DNA from: Gerris lacustris
Lineage: Eukaryota; Arthropoda; Insecta; Hemiptera; Gerridae
Assembly: GCA_951217055.1 (NCBI GenBank)
Contig: OX578277.1
Span: forward strand, 115,441,904-115,505,903
Reading direction: 5' to 3'
DNA: 64,000 bases
Shown piece after piece: positions 9,678 through 20,323 of this stretch. Position 1 is the first letter of the stretch; each line of letters starts with the position of its first letter. The translations under genes and the position numbers were made by a program. The notes below the pieces were generated by a model that made no database searches, was not told where the DNA came from, and saw only the letters and a list, made by a program, of their open reading frames with translations.

Positions 9678-11467
9678 GTTAAAAACCTTATTTTATACCC
9701 TATGGTTAAAAACCTTATTTTATACCCTATGGTTAAAAACCTTATTTTATACCTTATGGTTAAAAACCTTATTTTATACCTTATGGTTAAAAACCTTATT
9801 TTATACCCTATGGTTAAAAACCTTATTTTATACCCTATGGTTAAAAACCTTATTTTATACCCTATGGTTAAGAACCTTATTTTATACCCTATGGTTAAAA
9901 ACCTTATTTTATACCCTATGGTTAAGAACCTTATTTTATACCCTATGGTTAAAAACCTTATTTTATACCCTATGGTTAAAAACCTTATTTTATACCTTAT
10001 GGTTAAAAACCTTATTTTATACCCTATGGTTAAAAACCTTATTTTATACCCTATGGTTAAGAACCTTATTTTATACCCTATGGTTAAAAACCTTATTTTA
10101 TACCCTATGGTTAAAAACCTTATTTTATACCCTATGGTTAAAAACCTTATTTTATACCCTATGGTTAAAAACCTTATTTTATACCTTATGGTTAAAAACC
10201 TTATTTTATACCTTATGGTTAAAAACCTTATTTTATACCCTATGGTTAAAAACCTTATTTTATACCCTATGGTTAAGAACCTTATTTTATACCCTATGGT
10301 TAAAAACCTTATTTTATACCCTATGGTTAAAAACCTTATTTTATACCCTATGGTTAAAAACCTTATTTTATACCCTATGGTTTAAAACCTTATTTTATAC
10401 CCTATGGTTAAAAACCTTATTTTATACCTTATGGTTAAAAACCTTATTTTATACCCTATGGTTAAAAACCTTATTTTATACCCTATGGTTAAGAACCTTA
10501 TTTTATACCCTATGGTTAAAAACCTTATTTTATACCCTATGGTTAAAAACCTTATTTTATACCTTATGGTTAAAAAACTTATTTTATACCCTATGGTTAA
10601 AAACCTTATTTTATACCCTATGGTTAAGAACCTTATTTTATACCCTATGGTTAAAAACCTTATTTTATACCTTATGGTTAAAAACCTTATTTTATACCCT
10701 ATGGTTAAAAACCTTATTTTATACCTTATGGTTAAAAACCTTATTTTATACCTTATGGTTAAAAACCTTATTTTATACCTTATGGTTAAAAAACTTATTT
10801 TATACCCTATGGTTAAAAACCTTATTTTATACCCTATGGTTAAAAACCTTATTTTATACCTTATGGTTAAAAAACTTATTTTATACCCTATGGTTAAAAA
10901 CCTTATTTTATACCCTATGGTTAAAAACCTTATTTTATACCTTATGGTTAAAAACCTTATTTTATACCTTATGGTTAAAAAACTTATTTTATACCCTATG
11001 GTTAAAAACCTTATTTTATACCTTATGGTTAAAAAACTTATTTTATACCCTATGGTTAAGAACCTTATTTTATACCTTATGGTTAAGAACCTTATTTTAT
11101 ACCTTATGGTTAAGAACCTTATTTTATACCTTATGGTTAAAACCCTTATTTTATACCTTATGGTTAAAAACCTTATTTTATACCTTATGGTTAAAAAACT
11201 TATTTTATACCCTATGGTTAAAAACCTTATTTTATACCCTATGGTTAAAACCCTTATTTTATACCTTATGGTTAAAAACCTTATTTTATACCCTATGGTT
11301 AAAACCCTTATTTTATACCTTATGGTTAAAAACCTTATTTTATACCCTATGGTTAAAACCCTTATTTTATACCTTATGGTTAAAAACCTTATTTTATACC
11401 CTATGGTTAAAACCCTTATTTTATACCTTATGGTTAAAAACCTTATTTTATACCTTATGGTTAAAAA
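9678..11467 (+). repeat. 27-bp satellite, about 66 copies
   Basis: The monomer is GGTTAAAAACC then TTATTTTATACCCTAT, 27 bases. Main variants are CCCTAT/CCTTAT, AAAAACC/AAGAACC and AAAAACC/AAAACCC. Because 27 is a multiple of three, one frame stays open as a nine-residue repeat (MVKNLILYP or MVKNLILYL), broken once at about 10382 where AAA becomes TAA. Near 11242-11457 a 54-bp dimer repeats four times, showing recent local amplification. The minus strand of every monomer carries GGTATAAAATAAGG, a TATA-box-like core. It is a satellite and not a gene. Confidence 0.95.
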
Positions 11468-11936
11468 ACGTATTATTAAATATACATATGTATACTTAAA
11501 GAATGGTACACATAAGATTTTTCAATTATAAAAATGAACCAAATTAAACTAGAATTCTCGTAATTAAAATGTCGATGAGTTCTTGATTTTGACTTTTCTT
11601 TGTCATAAATGTAATCTTTTACAGTCAATTAGAAAAGTTTGAAATTAAAAAGAATTAGGATGAGATTTGTAATGAAAAGTTTCGGGCAGTTTCCTCTTAG
11701 TTTGACGTCCAAATCTTCACAATCAACTTCCACTCTTTAAATCTATCTGTTTCCCTTTTCTTAAAAAAAACAAAAAACTTAAACTTAGAAAATACTTTTA
11801 AATTAAACATCTCAATGTAACTTGTTCACTTGAACTTTATTTCAAACAAATTTACTTTTGCTTCCGAGCTTACCAAAGGTAACGGAATCATTGTCATAAT
11901 TCTGAACCTTTTTTTTTTATTTCTTCGAATTGGTAC
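11468..11936. other. AT-rich stretch, nothing recognised
   Basis: Ordinary AT-rich sequence after the satellite. A short family-M-like motif, TTTAGATTGTTACTCCC, occurs at about 11941-11957, just beyond its end. Confidence 0.4.
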
Positions 11937-11976
11937 TTCTTTAGATTGTTACTCCCTTATAGTTTTTATTTAATTT

Positions 11977-12098
11977 AAATCAAATTATAATTATCATTAA
12001 CTAACGGATATACAGGAGGCCCGTGGTTTAAGCCCCGATGCTGGGGTCTATTTTTCTCTGTATGTCTCCCGTTGTTAATGATAATTATAATTTGATTT
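11977..12098 (+). mobile_element. tRNA-like SINE core between perfect inverted arms (copy 1, degenerate)
   Basis: Arms at 11977-12001 and 12074-12098 are exact 25-bp inverses (starting AAATCAAATTATAATTATC). Between them, ATACAGGAGGCCCGTGGTTT then AAGCCCCG is a degenerate copy of the tRNA-like 3' half seen intact on the minus strand at 55972-56048. Sequence beyond the right arm, through CTTTCCGTAGTAT and AAACTTAAAAATT, matches 56267-56325. The A-box half is missing here, so this copy is probably not transcribed by polymerase III. Confidence 0.7.
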
Positions 12099-12218
12099 AA
12101 AGTAAAATTTAATCTTTCCGTAGTATGAATACTACCTAAAACTTAAAAATTTGATTTTATTTTTAATATAAATGACTGACTAAAAAACTATTTTAAAGCG
12201 ATTTTTAGTCCAATGTAA

Positions 12219-12330
12219 TAACATTCTGTTTTCTTAAGGGGAGTTAAAATCAAAATAAAATCATTTCGTACACCTGCTTTATATTGTAACTCCCCTCTGT
12301 TTTTTTTTATAACGGGAGTAACAATCGAGA
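12219..12330. repeat. Family M short MITE-like repeat
   Basis: GTAACTCCCCTCTGTTTTTT followed by TTATAACGGGAGTAACAATC is the inverse of the family-M motif at 47566-47785, GATTGTTACTCCCC, TTATAAAAACAGA, GGGGAGTA. The left boundary (CTTAAGGGGAGTTA) is an inverted version of the same end. The 62-codon minus frame at 12188-12376 is contained in it. Confidence 0.55.
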
Positions 12331-12639
12331 GAACTGCCTCCGAATTCAACAATTCAAAGACAGAAATCCGTTTCACACATCATGGACACAATATTTATTT
12401 GTTTTCGTGTCGGTGTGACCACTTCGTGCGTCGTTCAAAATTGTTATGAGCCACCACATCTTAAAAACTACTCACTCGTTCGAATTTGATAAAATTCGGA
12501 TGTTAGGACATAAATAACTTAATTTCAACTTTTTGTGCAAATTTAATATTACTTAAAATGAAGTGTGACCCCACTGGTAATCGAAACAACAACTTTGTTT
12601 TATTGACATTTATATCGTTAAAATTACTCATTCAATTGA
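12331..12639. other. AT-rich stretch with a family-L companion motif
   Basis: Near 12535-12605 the run CAAATTTAATATTACTTAAA followed by GACCCCACTGG and AATCGAAAC resembles 34016-34090 and 58205-58290. In the last two places a family-L motif lies nearby. Nothing here looks coding. Confidence 0.4.
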
Positions 12640-12797
12640 GTTTTGAAGTTCGTAACATTTTTCCTGTTTTTGGGCAAAAAAGTTTAACTTGTATTTCAAA
12701 TCATAGCTACAATTGATCGGGAGGTATGATTTAAGATGTGACGGACGAACTACCAAAAGCAGAAGGGTTTCTTGGATGACCTCGAAACCCTAAAAGC
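12640..12797 (+). repeat. Family I dispersed repeat (copy 2, 5'-truncated)
   Basis: It matches the right half of 5745-6063, including TTTTTGGGCAAAA, AGTTTAACTTGTAT, GACGGACGAACTACCAAAA and ACCTCGAAACCCTAAAA. The left half is absent. Confidence 0.7.
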
Positions 12798-13120
12798 AAT
12801 AGCAAATCTATTTATTTTGTTATTTGCATTTTGTCTGCCTGTCTGTAAATGTGTTTGCTACGCAGTCACGACCACACACATTTCACACTAGGCATGGATT
12901 TTGCTTGAAGTCATTCTATGTACATATGTTTTGTTGCGTCAGTGTTTATTATTCTGTTTCTTTATTAACTCATCATTTATCTGATGAAGAAATCAGCCAC
13001 ATTGACAATCAGCGTGAACATGTCTTATCTTTCGGAGATTCGAACAAGTAATGTCTGATTTTGGATTTTGGTTTCAGACGAAGGAAAGCACAAAGCTTCT
13101 ACTCTTACATCATTATATTT

Positions 13121-13698
13121 TACTACGTTTTTATTAGCTTGCATTCTTGTTTGTTTGTTTGTCCGGTACAAATCTGGCAATCGATTTCTAACTAACTTCC
13201 CGAATAGCTAGACATTTGAAACTTTTAGCATAGCTCAGAACACGATGACAATGCATTATTTTAATACTTTTAGCCATCTTTCAGCAGAATTTAATTAGTT
13301 TTCAGCAAATTTTGCTGTGCGGAAAGTTAGTTCGGAAGAAATCCGCAAGTTATTTTATTTGTTTTGCCATATCCAATATTTACGCAATCTTCATTTTGAC
13401 GGGTCTCAAATTTGTGATAGATAAACATTGAATGACAGCAAAACAGGAAATATCGATTATATTATTTATATTATTTCAAATATATCGATGGCATGCTTTA
13501 GATCTGGTGTTGGGGATATCCGTTGTACAAAGATTTATCCTTTTATAGGTTTAAGATCAGCTCTCTGGATAGTTGTCATTTATGTGAAGTAAATAAATTC
13601 GGAACTATTTTTTTTCACTAACATTATATATTATATAACAATAAAAATTATATTATCAACATTACATACGATTCAACAGCAAATTTAAAAACGTAGTA
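13121..13698 (+). mobile_element. Family B element, full length (copy 2)
   Basis: The ends TACTACGTTTTTA and AAAAACGTAGTA are inverted repeats of about 12 bp. Interior landmarks are CAATCGATTTCTAAC, ATATCGATTATATTATTTAT and ATCAGCTCTCTGGATAG. Copies at 43236-43829 and 62427-63005 (minus) are nearly collinear. Similarity continues about 30 bp past the right TIR (TATATAAAAAGTT, TTATCTTGAAATT); in this copy family C is inserted inside that tail. It has no coding capacity. Confidence 0.8.
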
Positions 13699-13815
13699 TA
13701 TAAAAAGTTCTTTATCTTCGATTGATACGAAATATAAACATTACATCTCTGTTTAGATGCGTAGAAAGTGATTATTTACGTACTTGAATTCATTGCGCAT
13801 GCGCGTCTCATAGTT

Positions 13816-13871
13816 CTGAAGAATTCCTCTTCTTTACCACGCTAGCGCGGTAAAGAAGAGGAATTCTTCAG
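13816..13871. repeat. 56-bp near-perfect palindrome
   Basis: Arms of 23 bases (CTGAAGAATTCCTCTTCTTT then ACC, and the exact complement) flank one A/C mismatch and a central CGCTAGCG, itself palindromic. Only one of 28 pairs is mismatched. Family-C copy 2 has the same structure at 32081-32136 with one further mismatch. Confidence 0.95.
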
Positions 13872-13969
13872 CTTTACGTACAATTAGCAAGTTTGTTTAC
13901 ATTTAACAAAACTAATTTGCTATTCTTTTAATAAAGTAACTGTTTATATCGAGTTTTTGGTGAAAAACA

Positions 13970-14059
13970 ATGAATGAATCAAGTGGCTTTGACGAAAATG
14001 GAGAGAATAATACTCCTCCAGAAATAATTAATTCGGCAAAAAATACAACTCAAGATTAA
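13970..14059 (+). CDS. Short conserved open frame in family C (29 codons), function unknown
   Basis: The frame opens after AAAAACA, a good context for an animal start codon, and reads MNESSGFDENGENN then TPPEIINSAKNTTQD and a stop. Copy 2 at 32235-32324 is identical except Gly11 to Val. Directly downstream another frame, one base out of step, reads LMPSLSRKEIRTYIQQV, also kept in copy 2 with RK changed to KE. This looks like the N-terminal exon of a longer protein, such as a transposase or a captured host gene, with an old frameshift or unseen splicing. The two copies are too similar to show selection. Confidence 0.3.
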   Translation: MNESSGFDENGENNTPPEIINSAKNTTQD

Positions 14060-14291
14060 TGCCATCTTTATCAAGAAAAGAGATACGAACTTACATACAG
14101 CAAGTTTATTTTTTTCTGTATTTATTATTTAAATCTAACAATCGTTGATAAAGTACGGTACGCAACTCGTGTGAAAACGGTATTTTGCATTGCTCGTGTG
14201 GTTTTACTACCCTCGCTGTGGCTCGGGTGCAAACTCCACCCGAATGCAAAATGCTACTTTCCGCACTCGACGCGTAATGTACTATTTTTTC

Positions 14292-15157
14292 TTGAAATTT
14301 TATCTAATTAAATATTTAAAACTCTGGAATAGTTAAAATAATGCAATTTCGTTAAATTCAAATATTCAATGAAGTATCTAATATAGAGTAGGATACGCAG
14401 ATGTGAGGTAAATCCACTGAAAGCTTTGTCATTTGAATGCTTTGAAATTTGAGTACATCCACTCCGTACACATTTCTTGATTAACATTTCCAACCAGGGG
14501 GGGGGGGGGGGGAGCTCTAGACTAAACCACATAAACCACTGTTCAACTGCAGTTTCAAGTCAAACCACAATTCCTCCAACCACCATAATATACTCTGGAC
14601 GCAGACGAATAACACATTGGACTCCCCTTGATCAAACTAATTATGCATCCATATCGTGTTGTCATTATTGAGATATTATCGAAGCTACAATATCTCATGC
14701 AGATTCTATTTCATCTTTGAATGCATTAATCAAAATTTGATATTATAGTCGATTGGAGACAGCTTTAAACACTAATCTCGCCTAATTCCACAGAGCTTTA
14801 ACATCGCTTTTTCCGGGGGAAATTTGATTTATTACTTCCGAGTTGACCGATGGTAGCAGAAGCAGTGTTGTCATTCTGAAGAACGAAATGTTTCCGAAAT
14901 TTCTGTCTTGTGCGTCAACATTTTTGCGAATTATCATATCTTAAAAACAACTTGCACGATTTTAATGAAATTTGTTAGGGTAGATCATAATTAACATGTT
15001 AAAGGGTTTAACTTAGGTATTTGTATTGGATGAAACGTTGTTAGAGTTAAAGAGTCTCTCTGTCAGCTATATAAACCATATAATTGCCATTCACCACTAG
15101 TTAATCACCACTTCACTTGAGCAGCTGGAGAAAGAGAGTGCAGCCTGTCGTAAATGA
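14292..15157. other. Stretch with poly-G tract, no supported gene
   Basis: It contains a 16-base G run at 14497-14512. A segment at 14900-14990 (CATTTTTGCGAATTATCAT, TTTTAATGAAATTTG) resembles generic transposon-tail sequence seen again near 50380-50450. The frames at 14308-14532 and 14477-14671 overlap the G run and look non-coding. Confidence 0.4.
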
Positions 15158-15165
15158 ACTGTAGG

Positions 15166-16577
15166 CAGGATCGTCTTAAGATATTCGGCTCCCATGGGCT
15201 ACTACAAATAATGCGCCCCGTATCATAATAAAATACACGGAATGGCTAGAATGGAATTTAAACAAGATTAATAAAAAAAAGTCCAGTCATGCACCATGAC
15301 TTAATGAGCGAATTTTCAAAGAAATCTGCGTTTTATTGGCTTATGATAATAAAGGAAAATTTTGGTTTAGAATTTGCTCGGGTGGAAAAAAAAATTGGTA
15401 CACAGGGGTACGGGGTAGAAAAGTCAAAATAGTATTTACCCTTCAAGATGCATGTCGTTGGAAAGCTCTTTAAGAGTACAGTAATTGTTGTTATTTACAC
15501 TTTTATCATATTTTCACATAAAAGGGGGGTAAAATGGAAAAAACACGTTTTTTGACCCTATATGGTCAAAATTTGACCCCTAAATGGACTCCAAAAATTC
15601 TGGCCAACGAACTCATCCTTTCTTTTGATATTATTGACATTTTAAAATTTGTTTGAAATTTTTAAGTGCATCCCAAGGGGAGATATCGTCTGGAGTGACA
15701 CATATATACATACATATATACATACATATATACATACATATATACATACATACATAAAAAAAAGTGTTAAATTTCAGGAATCGATTCAGAATAGTTTAAA
15801 ACGGATTTCCATGGAAACATTTTTCAAAAATTCGCATTACAAAAATTTTGAAGCCATTGCAATAGCGTAATTTTCTTTGAAAATTCGCTAAAAGACTATA
15901 TGAACAAAAACATAATAAAAAGCAAAAGTAACTTATACATTTAATTTCCTAGTTTTTTCTCTTGCAAATTGATTACTAATATCACACGTATTTAAGTTAT
16001 TAGATAAGTCACTCTCTGGATAAAATCTTCATATCTTTTTTTGATTAGATAGTATCTTCATTTTTTTTTAAATTGACCAGAAACCCAAATATTGAGTTAA
16101 TTTAATCATATAGGCACGCCTTCTCTTTTGTACTTCGGTTAGAAGTTTATTAATAATAGCATAATATGTATTTAAGTGGTATTCGCCATTGACATTGAAT
16201 TTAACTTCTTCCTATGTATATTTTCGTCCTATTGTTATTTTCATTTGCGTATTGGTTTGTACTCATCACATCCAGACAATTCTATACCTTCTATTATATT
16301 TGTAAAGGTTAAATTATTCTGTATTTCATTTGGACTGCACAAATTTTTCTAAAGAAGTTTAAATATAATAATGTTATTAATTGTAGTATTAACTTTTTGA
16401 AGTAATATATTAGTTTTTACATTAGTATCTATGATTTCTAATATTTTGCTCCAAAATGCTAACATAATAGCAGTTTCCTCCCAGCTTCAACTTTTAACAC
16501 TAATAAAAATTGCCGCCCCCAAAAGGCTTGCGCCCCGGGGCTACAGCCCATTTAGCCCTGTGGTTAGGTTGGTCCTG
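15166..16577. mobile_element. hAT-like non-autonomous element (second) with 8-bp target duplication
   Basis: The left end CAGGATCGTCTTAAG and the right end TTAGGTTGGTCCTG are imperfect inverted repeats. Further in, ATGGGCTACTAC, TGCGCCCCG on the left matches CGCCCCGGGGC, CAGCCCAT inverted on the right. The flanks ACTGTAGG (15158-15165) and ACTATAGG (16578-16585) agree at 7 of 8 bases. CAG-type ends, GC-rich subterminal blocks and an 8-bp duplication fit hAT. The interior is AT-rich with a tandem microsatellite and has no transposase frame. Confidence 0.75.
15705..15758. repeat. ATACATACATAT microsatellite
   Basis: A run of about 54 bases built from ATAC and ATAT units within the second hAT-like element. 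It creates the YIHTYIHT segment of a 73-codon frame that I do not regard as coding. Confidence 0.9.
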
Positions 16578-16585
16578 ACTATAGG

Positions 16586-17499
16586 AGGACATATTGAACC
16601 ATATACTACATGTAAATCTGTAAAAGATACATTAGTTTTTCTTGTAATTTTGTGAAATATTCATTTTTTTAATACATTTATTTTATCAAAACTGCTCGGA
16701 CAACTACTTTTCTTTTAGACCCATTTTCAAACCGTCATTGCGTGGCTTTCACCCAATAGTTAGTAGATTTGAAATTTAAAGTAGAAGAATGTAGTTTTCA
16801 GACCCTGCAAACCCCATATCTCTATCTATTACAGAAGCTGAGCTATAAGTGTTTAAAAAAGTGCGTCTTTTTGTCCCACCGCATGAAGTTAGATCAAGAA
16901 AAGAGTTAATTTTTGACAGCTTGGTATAATTAAAGAAACTGAGGTGGGAAGTCAATGAGAATTCGACATTTCGACGTTTAACAGGTTAGGCCAACTAGGC
17001 AAACAAAAATGTCATTAGATTAGCTGAGCATCGCCTAGTGGCTTTATTTATTTCTTTGTTGTAAGTTGCCGAACCTGAGCTGTCAGAATTAACTGTTTTC
17101 TTGATCCTCCTGTGGGTCCCTCTACCTCATTCTCTCGATTCTCCATCTCGATAGAAACAATTAAATTATGCTTTTGTCCGAACTTCAGAACGATCTCAGT
17201 GATGCTTCTGTTATCTCCAGTAAGCCTGGAAGTAAAACTTGATAATATTCTTCACGTCATAATTATGATTTGATATTGTAACCTTTGCCATCATAGAAAT
17301 TTCTGAATGAGCGTTGTAAGTTCTTCATTTTGAGTTTGTCTAACGATAACTCAAGTCAATACTGACAAAATTTTTCAAATTTTAAACTTAATATTTTTAA
17401 GATGGCGATCATATGAATTTCTTTTTAGTAATACCTACCAAGTGCTCTTGAAGAGTGGATAACGAAATTGTGTTGAACGGAACCAAAAATGTTCCCTGC
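16586..17499. other. Stretch without a recognised gene
   Basis: The motif TTCTGTTATCTCCAGTAAGC with CTGGAAG near 17207-17232 recurs as TTCTGTTACCTTCAGTAAGC with TCGGAAG at about 17925 and 19337, and more loosely at 38305. It is the right end of an unclassified dispersed repeat. I see no exon candidates here. Confidence 0.4.
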
Positions 17500-17915
17500 T
17501 GTCTGAAACCGAGTTTGAAGCGGGTGTGAAACGTGTCCCCCCCCCCCTCTATCTCGCTTATGTGAAGTGCAAAAAATCTGAATAAATTCCTGAACATTCT
17601 TCTACTAAAATTAAAGATACCACTTTTTGGAAATTTCGAAAAAATATATATATATTTTTTTTTATTGACAAAATACGCTTTTTTCTAATTATGGTCTTTT
17701 TGATGTATTTATATGGTTGTAGTCCGGTTCAGTGGCAAAAAAATACTTTATCGGAAGTTTGTTTATGTGTTTTGAGAATATCATACCCATAAGATAGTTC
17801 AAAGTAAGCTTTTTTGCATTTTAAAAAACACCATCAATAGGGTACTACTTAAACTATACAGTGTGGTCTACGGACCCTCGCTGTGTGCTCACTAGCACAC
17901 ACTTGACCTGTTTAT
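17500..17915 (+). mobile_element. Family A Helentron-like element, 5'-truncated (copy 1)
   Basis: It holds the central C run and the 3' half: TATGTGAAGTGCAAAAAATC, GGTTGTAGTCCGGTTCAGTG, then TCTACGGACCCT, the hairpin TGTGTGCT/AGCACACA and the terminal CTTGACCTGTTTATT. The AGGGTCCGTAGGC 5' end is missing. The left boundary joins GTTCCCTGCTGTCTGAAAC, which resembles a segment near 19250 and belongs to another repeat. Confidence 0.8.
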
Positions 17916-18660
17916 TTACATAGCTTCTGTTACCTTCAGTAAGCTCGGAAGCATAAATAAATAAAATAAAAATATCTAATGAGTAATTTGAAAAGAAAAA
18001 ATCAGTATATAATATTTGCTTAATTTAAAAACGCAGTTTTCAAAATTAGATTTGTATTCAGAGATGCATTAAAATGTGCAGCGTAAACATGTGAGAGTAG
18101 TTTTTTAAATTATCTGCATTAAAAATATCCCGGGCTAAATACACACGATGTTTACTAACTTACTCGAGTGTGAGAAAATAGAAGACAAAATATTTACAAT
18201 ATTTCAAAAAAATGACAACGTAGAAAAAAAATCAAATAAATGGAAGAAGAAAAACATTGCTGAATGAAAATTACGTGAATTGAAAGATGTCGAGTATGTG
18301 GGAAAAAGAGATCAAAATATAAAATGAATGTCATATTGAATTTAGACACTTTTAATTATATATTTTTCTTTGAGAAAAATATAAACAAACAAATAGTTTT
18401 CCGTGTTTACGAGAGAGAAGGAAAGCAGACAGGTGTAGCAAAGTAGTTGCCAGCCTCAGTGCGTCTAATTAAACCAGTTTTCATAGATTTTTCTCTTAAT
18501 TTTCACCTTGCTTTTCTAAACTCAATATGTTTGTGAAAATTTCACGAGTAGTAATAATTAATTATAAAATCTAGTCATCGTTATATCCGTCACGGACTAT
18601 TATCAAAAGATTAAAAATAAAGTCTTTAATTATATTATAACTTATTTAAAAATGGATTTG

Positions 18661-18693
<33 letters not shown>

Positions 18694-19661
18694 AGGGCAT
18701 TCTGTGTTTTGATGAGTATATTTTTGCGTATTCTACTAAGCCTTAGATAAGATTCTTACTTTATGACTATATCTAAATATATGGAAATAAGTTGCCAATT
18801 AGTGTGGCACATAGCTTCATCATATCCTACTACGAATTTTATTAATTTTATGCTTTTACAATCCGATAATGTCTAATTTATTTAACTGTTTCCCCCGTTT
18901 TTTAAATCTGTCAAAATTAATTAAAAAATGTATTAAAGTATCAATTAAGCAAAAGTTAAAGAGTGCAGATGGTTGAAATTAATCTGGTGCCTTCTGTGGT
19001 CTACTTTCGATAAACCATTTAAATTTCATAAAAACCTGATGAGTACTTTTAAAGATATAGATGTAAATAAATGTAGGTTTGTGCGCATGTTGAAGAGAGA
19101 AAAAATGGGCGCAGTTGGTTGAAACTAATATGGGAACAACAAATTGGCTAATTATGATATGCCATCAAATTTCATTAAAATCAGACGAGTAGTTTTTAAG
19201 CTATATTGGTTTGCAAAAATTGAGCGACAGACATGAACGGAGCCCAAAATGTTCCCAGATGTGTGAAACGGATTTCAGTCTTGAAACTTTTGAAATCGGA
19301 GACATAACATTTTTACTTTCTCCGGAACGATAACGTAGCTTCCGTTACCTTCAGTAAGCTCGGAAGCAATAATAATTATAAACCATAATTTACATCGATT
19401 TTAATGACAAAGGAACATCCATGCAAAATTTTAAAAAATTTGACAAACAAATTTAGACAAACATTGGAAATGCTCAACTGTTTGGCATTGCAGCGTCGAG
19501 TTGAAAGAAAGACCTCGCTCCTCTGTCAACTAGCAAACTAAGTAACAAGTGAACCTGCTAACAAGAAAACGAAATAACAAGTAAATAAACAGAAAACAAT
19601 TAAACTAATAAACAAGTCAACAACATAAAAAAGTAAAAGAAACAACAATATAACAAAGTAA
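17916..19661. other. Stretch with dispersed repeat ends and a poly-A run, no gene
   Basis: It contains two copies of a TTACCTTCAGTAAGCTCGG motif (near 17933 and 19345), a 30-base A run at 18661-18690 and a family-L motif on the minus strand near 18793-18863. Frames are short. I see no RNA gene. Confidence 0.4.
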
Positions 19662-19716
19662 CATGAGTCGGACATGAGTCGGACATGAGTCGGACATGAG
19701 TCGGACATGAGTCGGA
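19662..19716 (+). repeat. 11-bp tandem repeat, five copies
   Basis: ATGAGTCGGAC is repeated five times without error. It is fused to the left copy of the 138-bp direct duplication; the right copy has a single unit. Confidence 0.95.
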
Positions 19717-20145
19717 CGCGACGAAACGATACAGGACATGGCGTAATGCCGAGCCAACATCTTAATGACGCAATGTCTGATGTTGGAACAGTTCCTATGT
19801 GTCACGCTTGCGTGGCACATCCCTTGGTGTCTCTCACAAATTGAGTAGGCTATTGCAGTGTGCAAAAACACGGTATTACATTGCAGATGTGTTTTGCCAG
19901 CCAAGCAAGAATGGCGGTATGAGAGCACGCTCGTCTCTGATAAGTCCTATATCTGATCTTCTTGATCTAGTGTAGGTCCAGAGTTGGGTGGGCATCGTCG
20001 GGCCCCTGATGAGTCGGACGCGACGAAACGATGCAGGACATGGCGTAATGCCGAGCCAACATCTTAATGACGCTATGTCTGATGTTGGAACAGTTCCTAT
20101 GGGTCACGCTTGCGTGCCACATCCCTTGGTGTCTCTCACAAATTG
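19706..20145 (+). repeat. 138-bp direct duplication with 165-bp spacer
   Basis: 19706-19843 and 20009-20145 are almost identical (for example ATGGCGTAATGCCGAGCCAA and CTTGGTGTCTCTCACAAATT). GC content is higher than in the surroundings. The minus frames of 103 and 64 codons (19617-19928, 19967-20161) are the same peptide in both copies, with weak character and extended by the 11-bp array. Coding is possible but unsupported. Confidence 0.85.
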
Positions 20146-20162
20146 TGTAACATATATTCAAT

Positions 20163-20292
20163 ACTAGCTTTCATTCCGCGCGGGGCTCATGCTAGGTATT
20201 AGTGGCTATGTTTCCTATAATAATGTAGGCCTAGCAATTAAATTGAATTCCTAAATATTTTTGTTTCCAAAGCCTTCTAGGAATAAAATCAG
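20163..20292 (+). repeat. Family G dispersed repeat (copy 1)
   Basis: CGCGGGGCTCATGCT, then GTTTCCAAAGCCTTCT, match 36255-36273 and 37315-37330, where the two blocks are separated by a piggyBac-like insertion. This copy, with the blocks close together, approximates the uninterrupted arrangement. Confidence 0.65.
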
Positions 20293-20323
20293 GACTCAAT
20301 TTTAAATAAATAATTCTATTACT

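Larger units (their letters stand above)
13711..14153 (+). mobile_element. Family C palindrome-bearing element (copy 1)
   Basis: The ends TTTATCTTCGATTG and CAATCGTTGATAAAG are inverted repeats. In copy 2 (31976-32417) the matching 14 bases are perfect. The two copies are collinear over 440 bp: left TIR, a 56-bp palindrome, GTTTGTTTACATTTAACAAA, a 29-codon frame, then the right TIR. Here similarity to copy 2 runs on about 25 bp past the right TIR. Then an extra hairpin module (14154-14283, with related arms GTACGGTACGC and GCGTAATGTAC) extends to the family-B tail at about 14291. It is inserted in the tail of the preceding family-B element. Confidence 0.75.

Noticed and set aside
9585..11531. 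Two long frames (266 and 375 codons) made of a nine-residue repeat
   Set aside because: They arise because the 27-bp satellite period is a multiple of three; the frame is simply the repeat read through, and one monomer carries a stop.
19617..20161. Duplicated minus-strand peptide (103 and 64 codons)
   Set aside because: The frames follow a recent 138-bp DNA duplication and an 11-bp array; similarity reflects the duplication, not selection.
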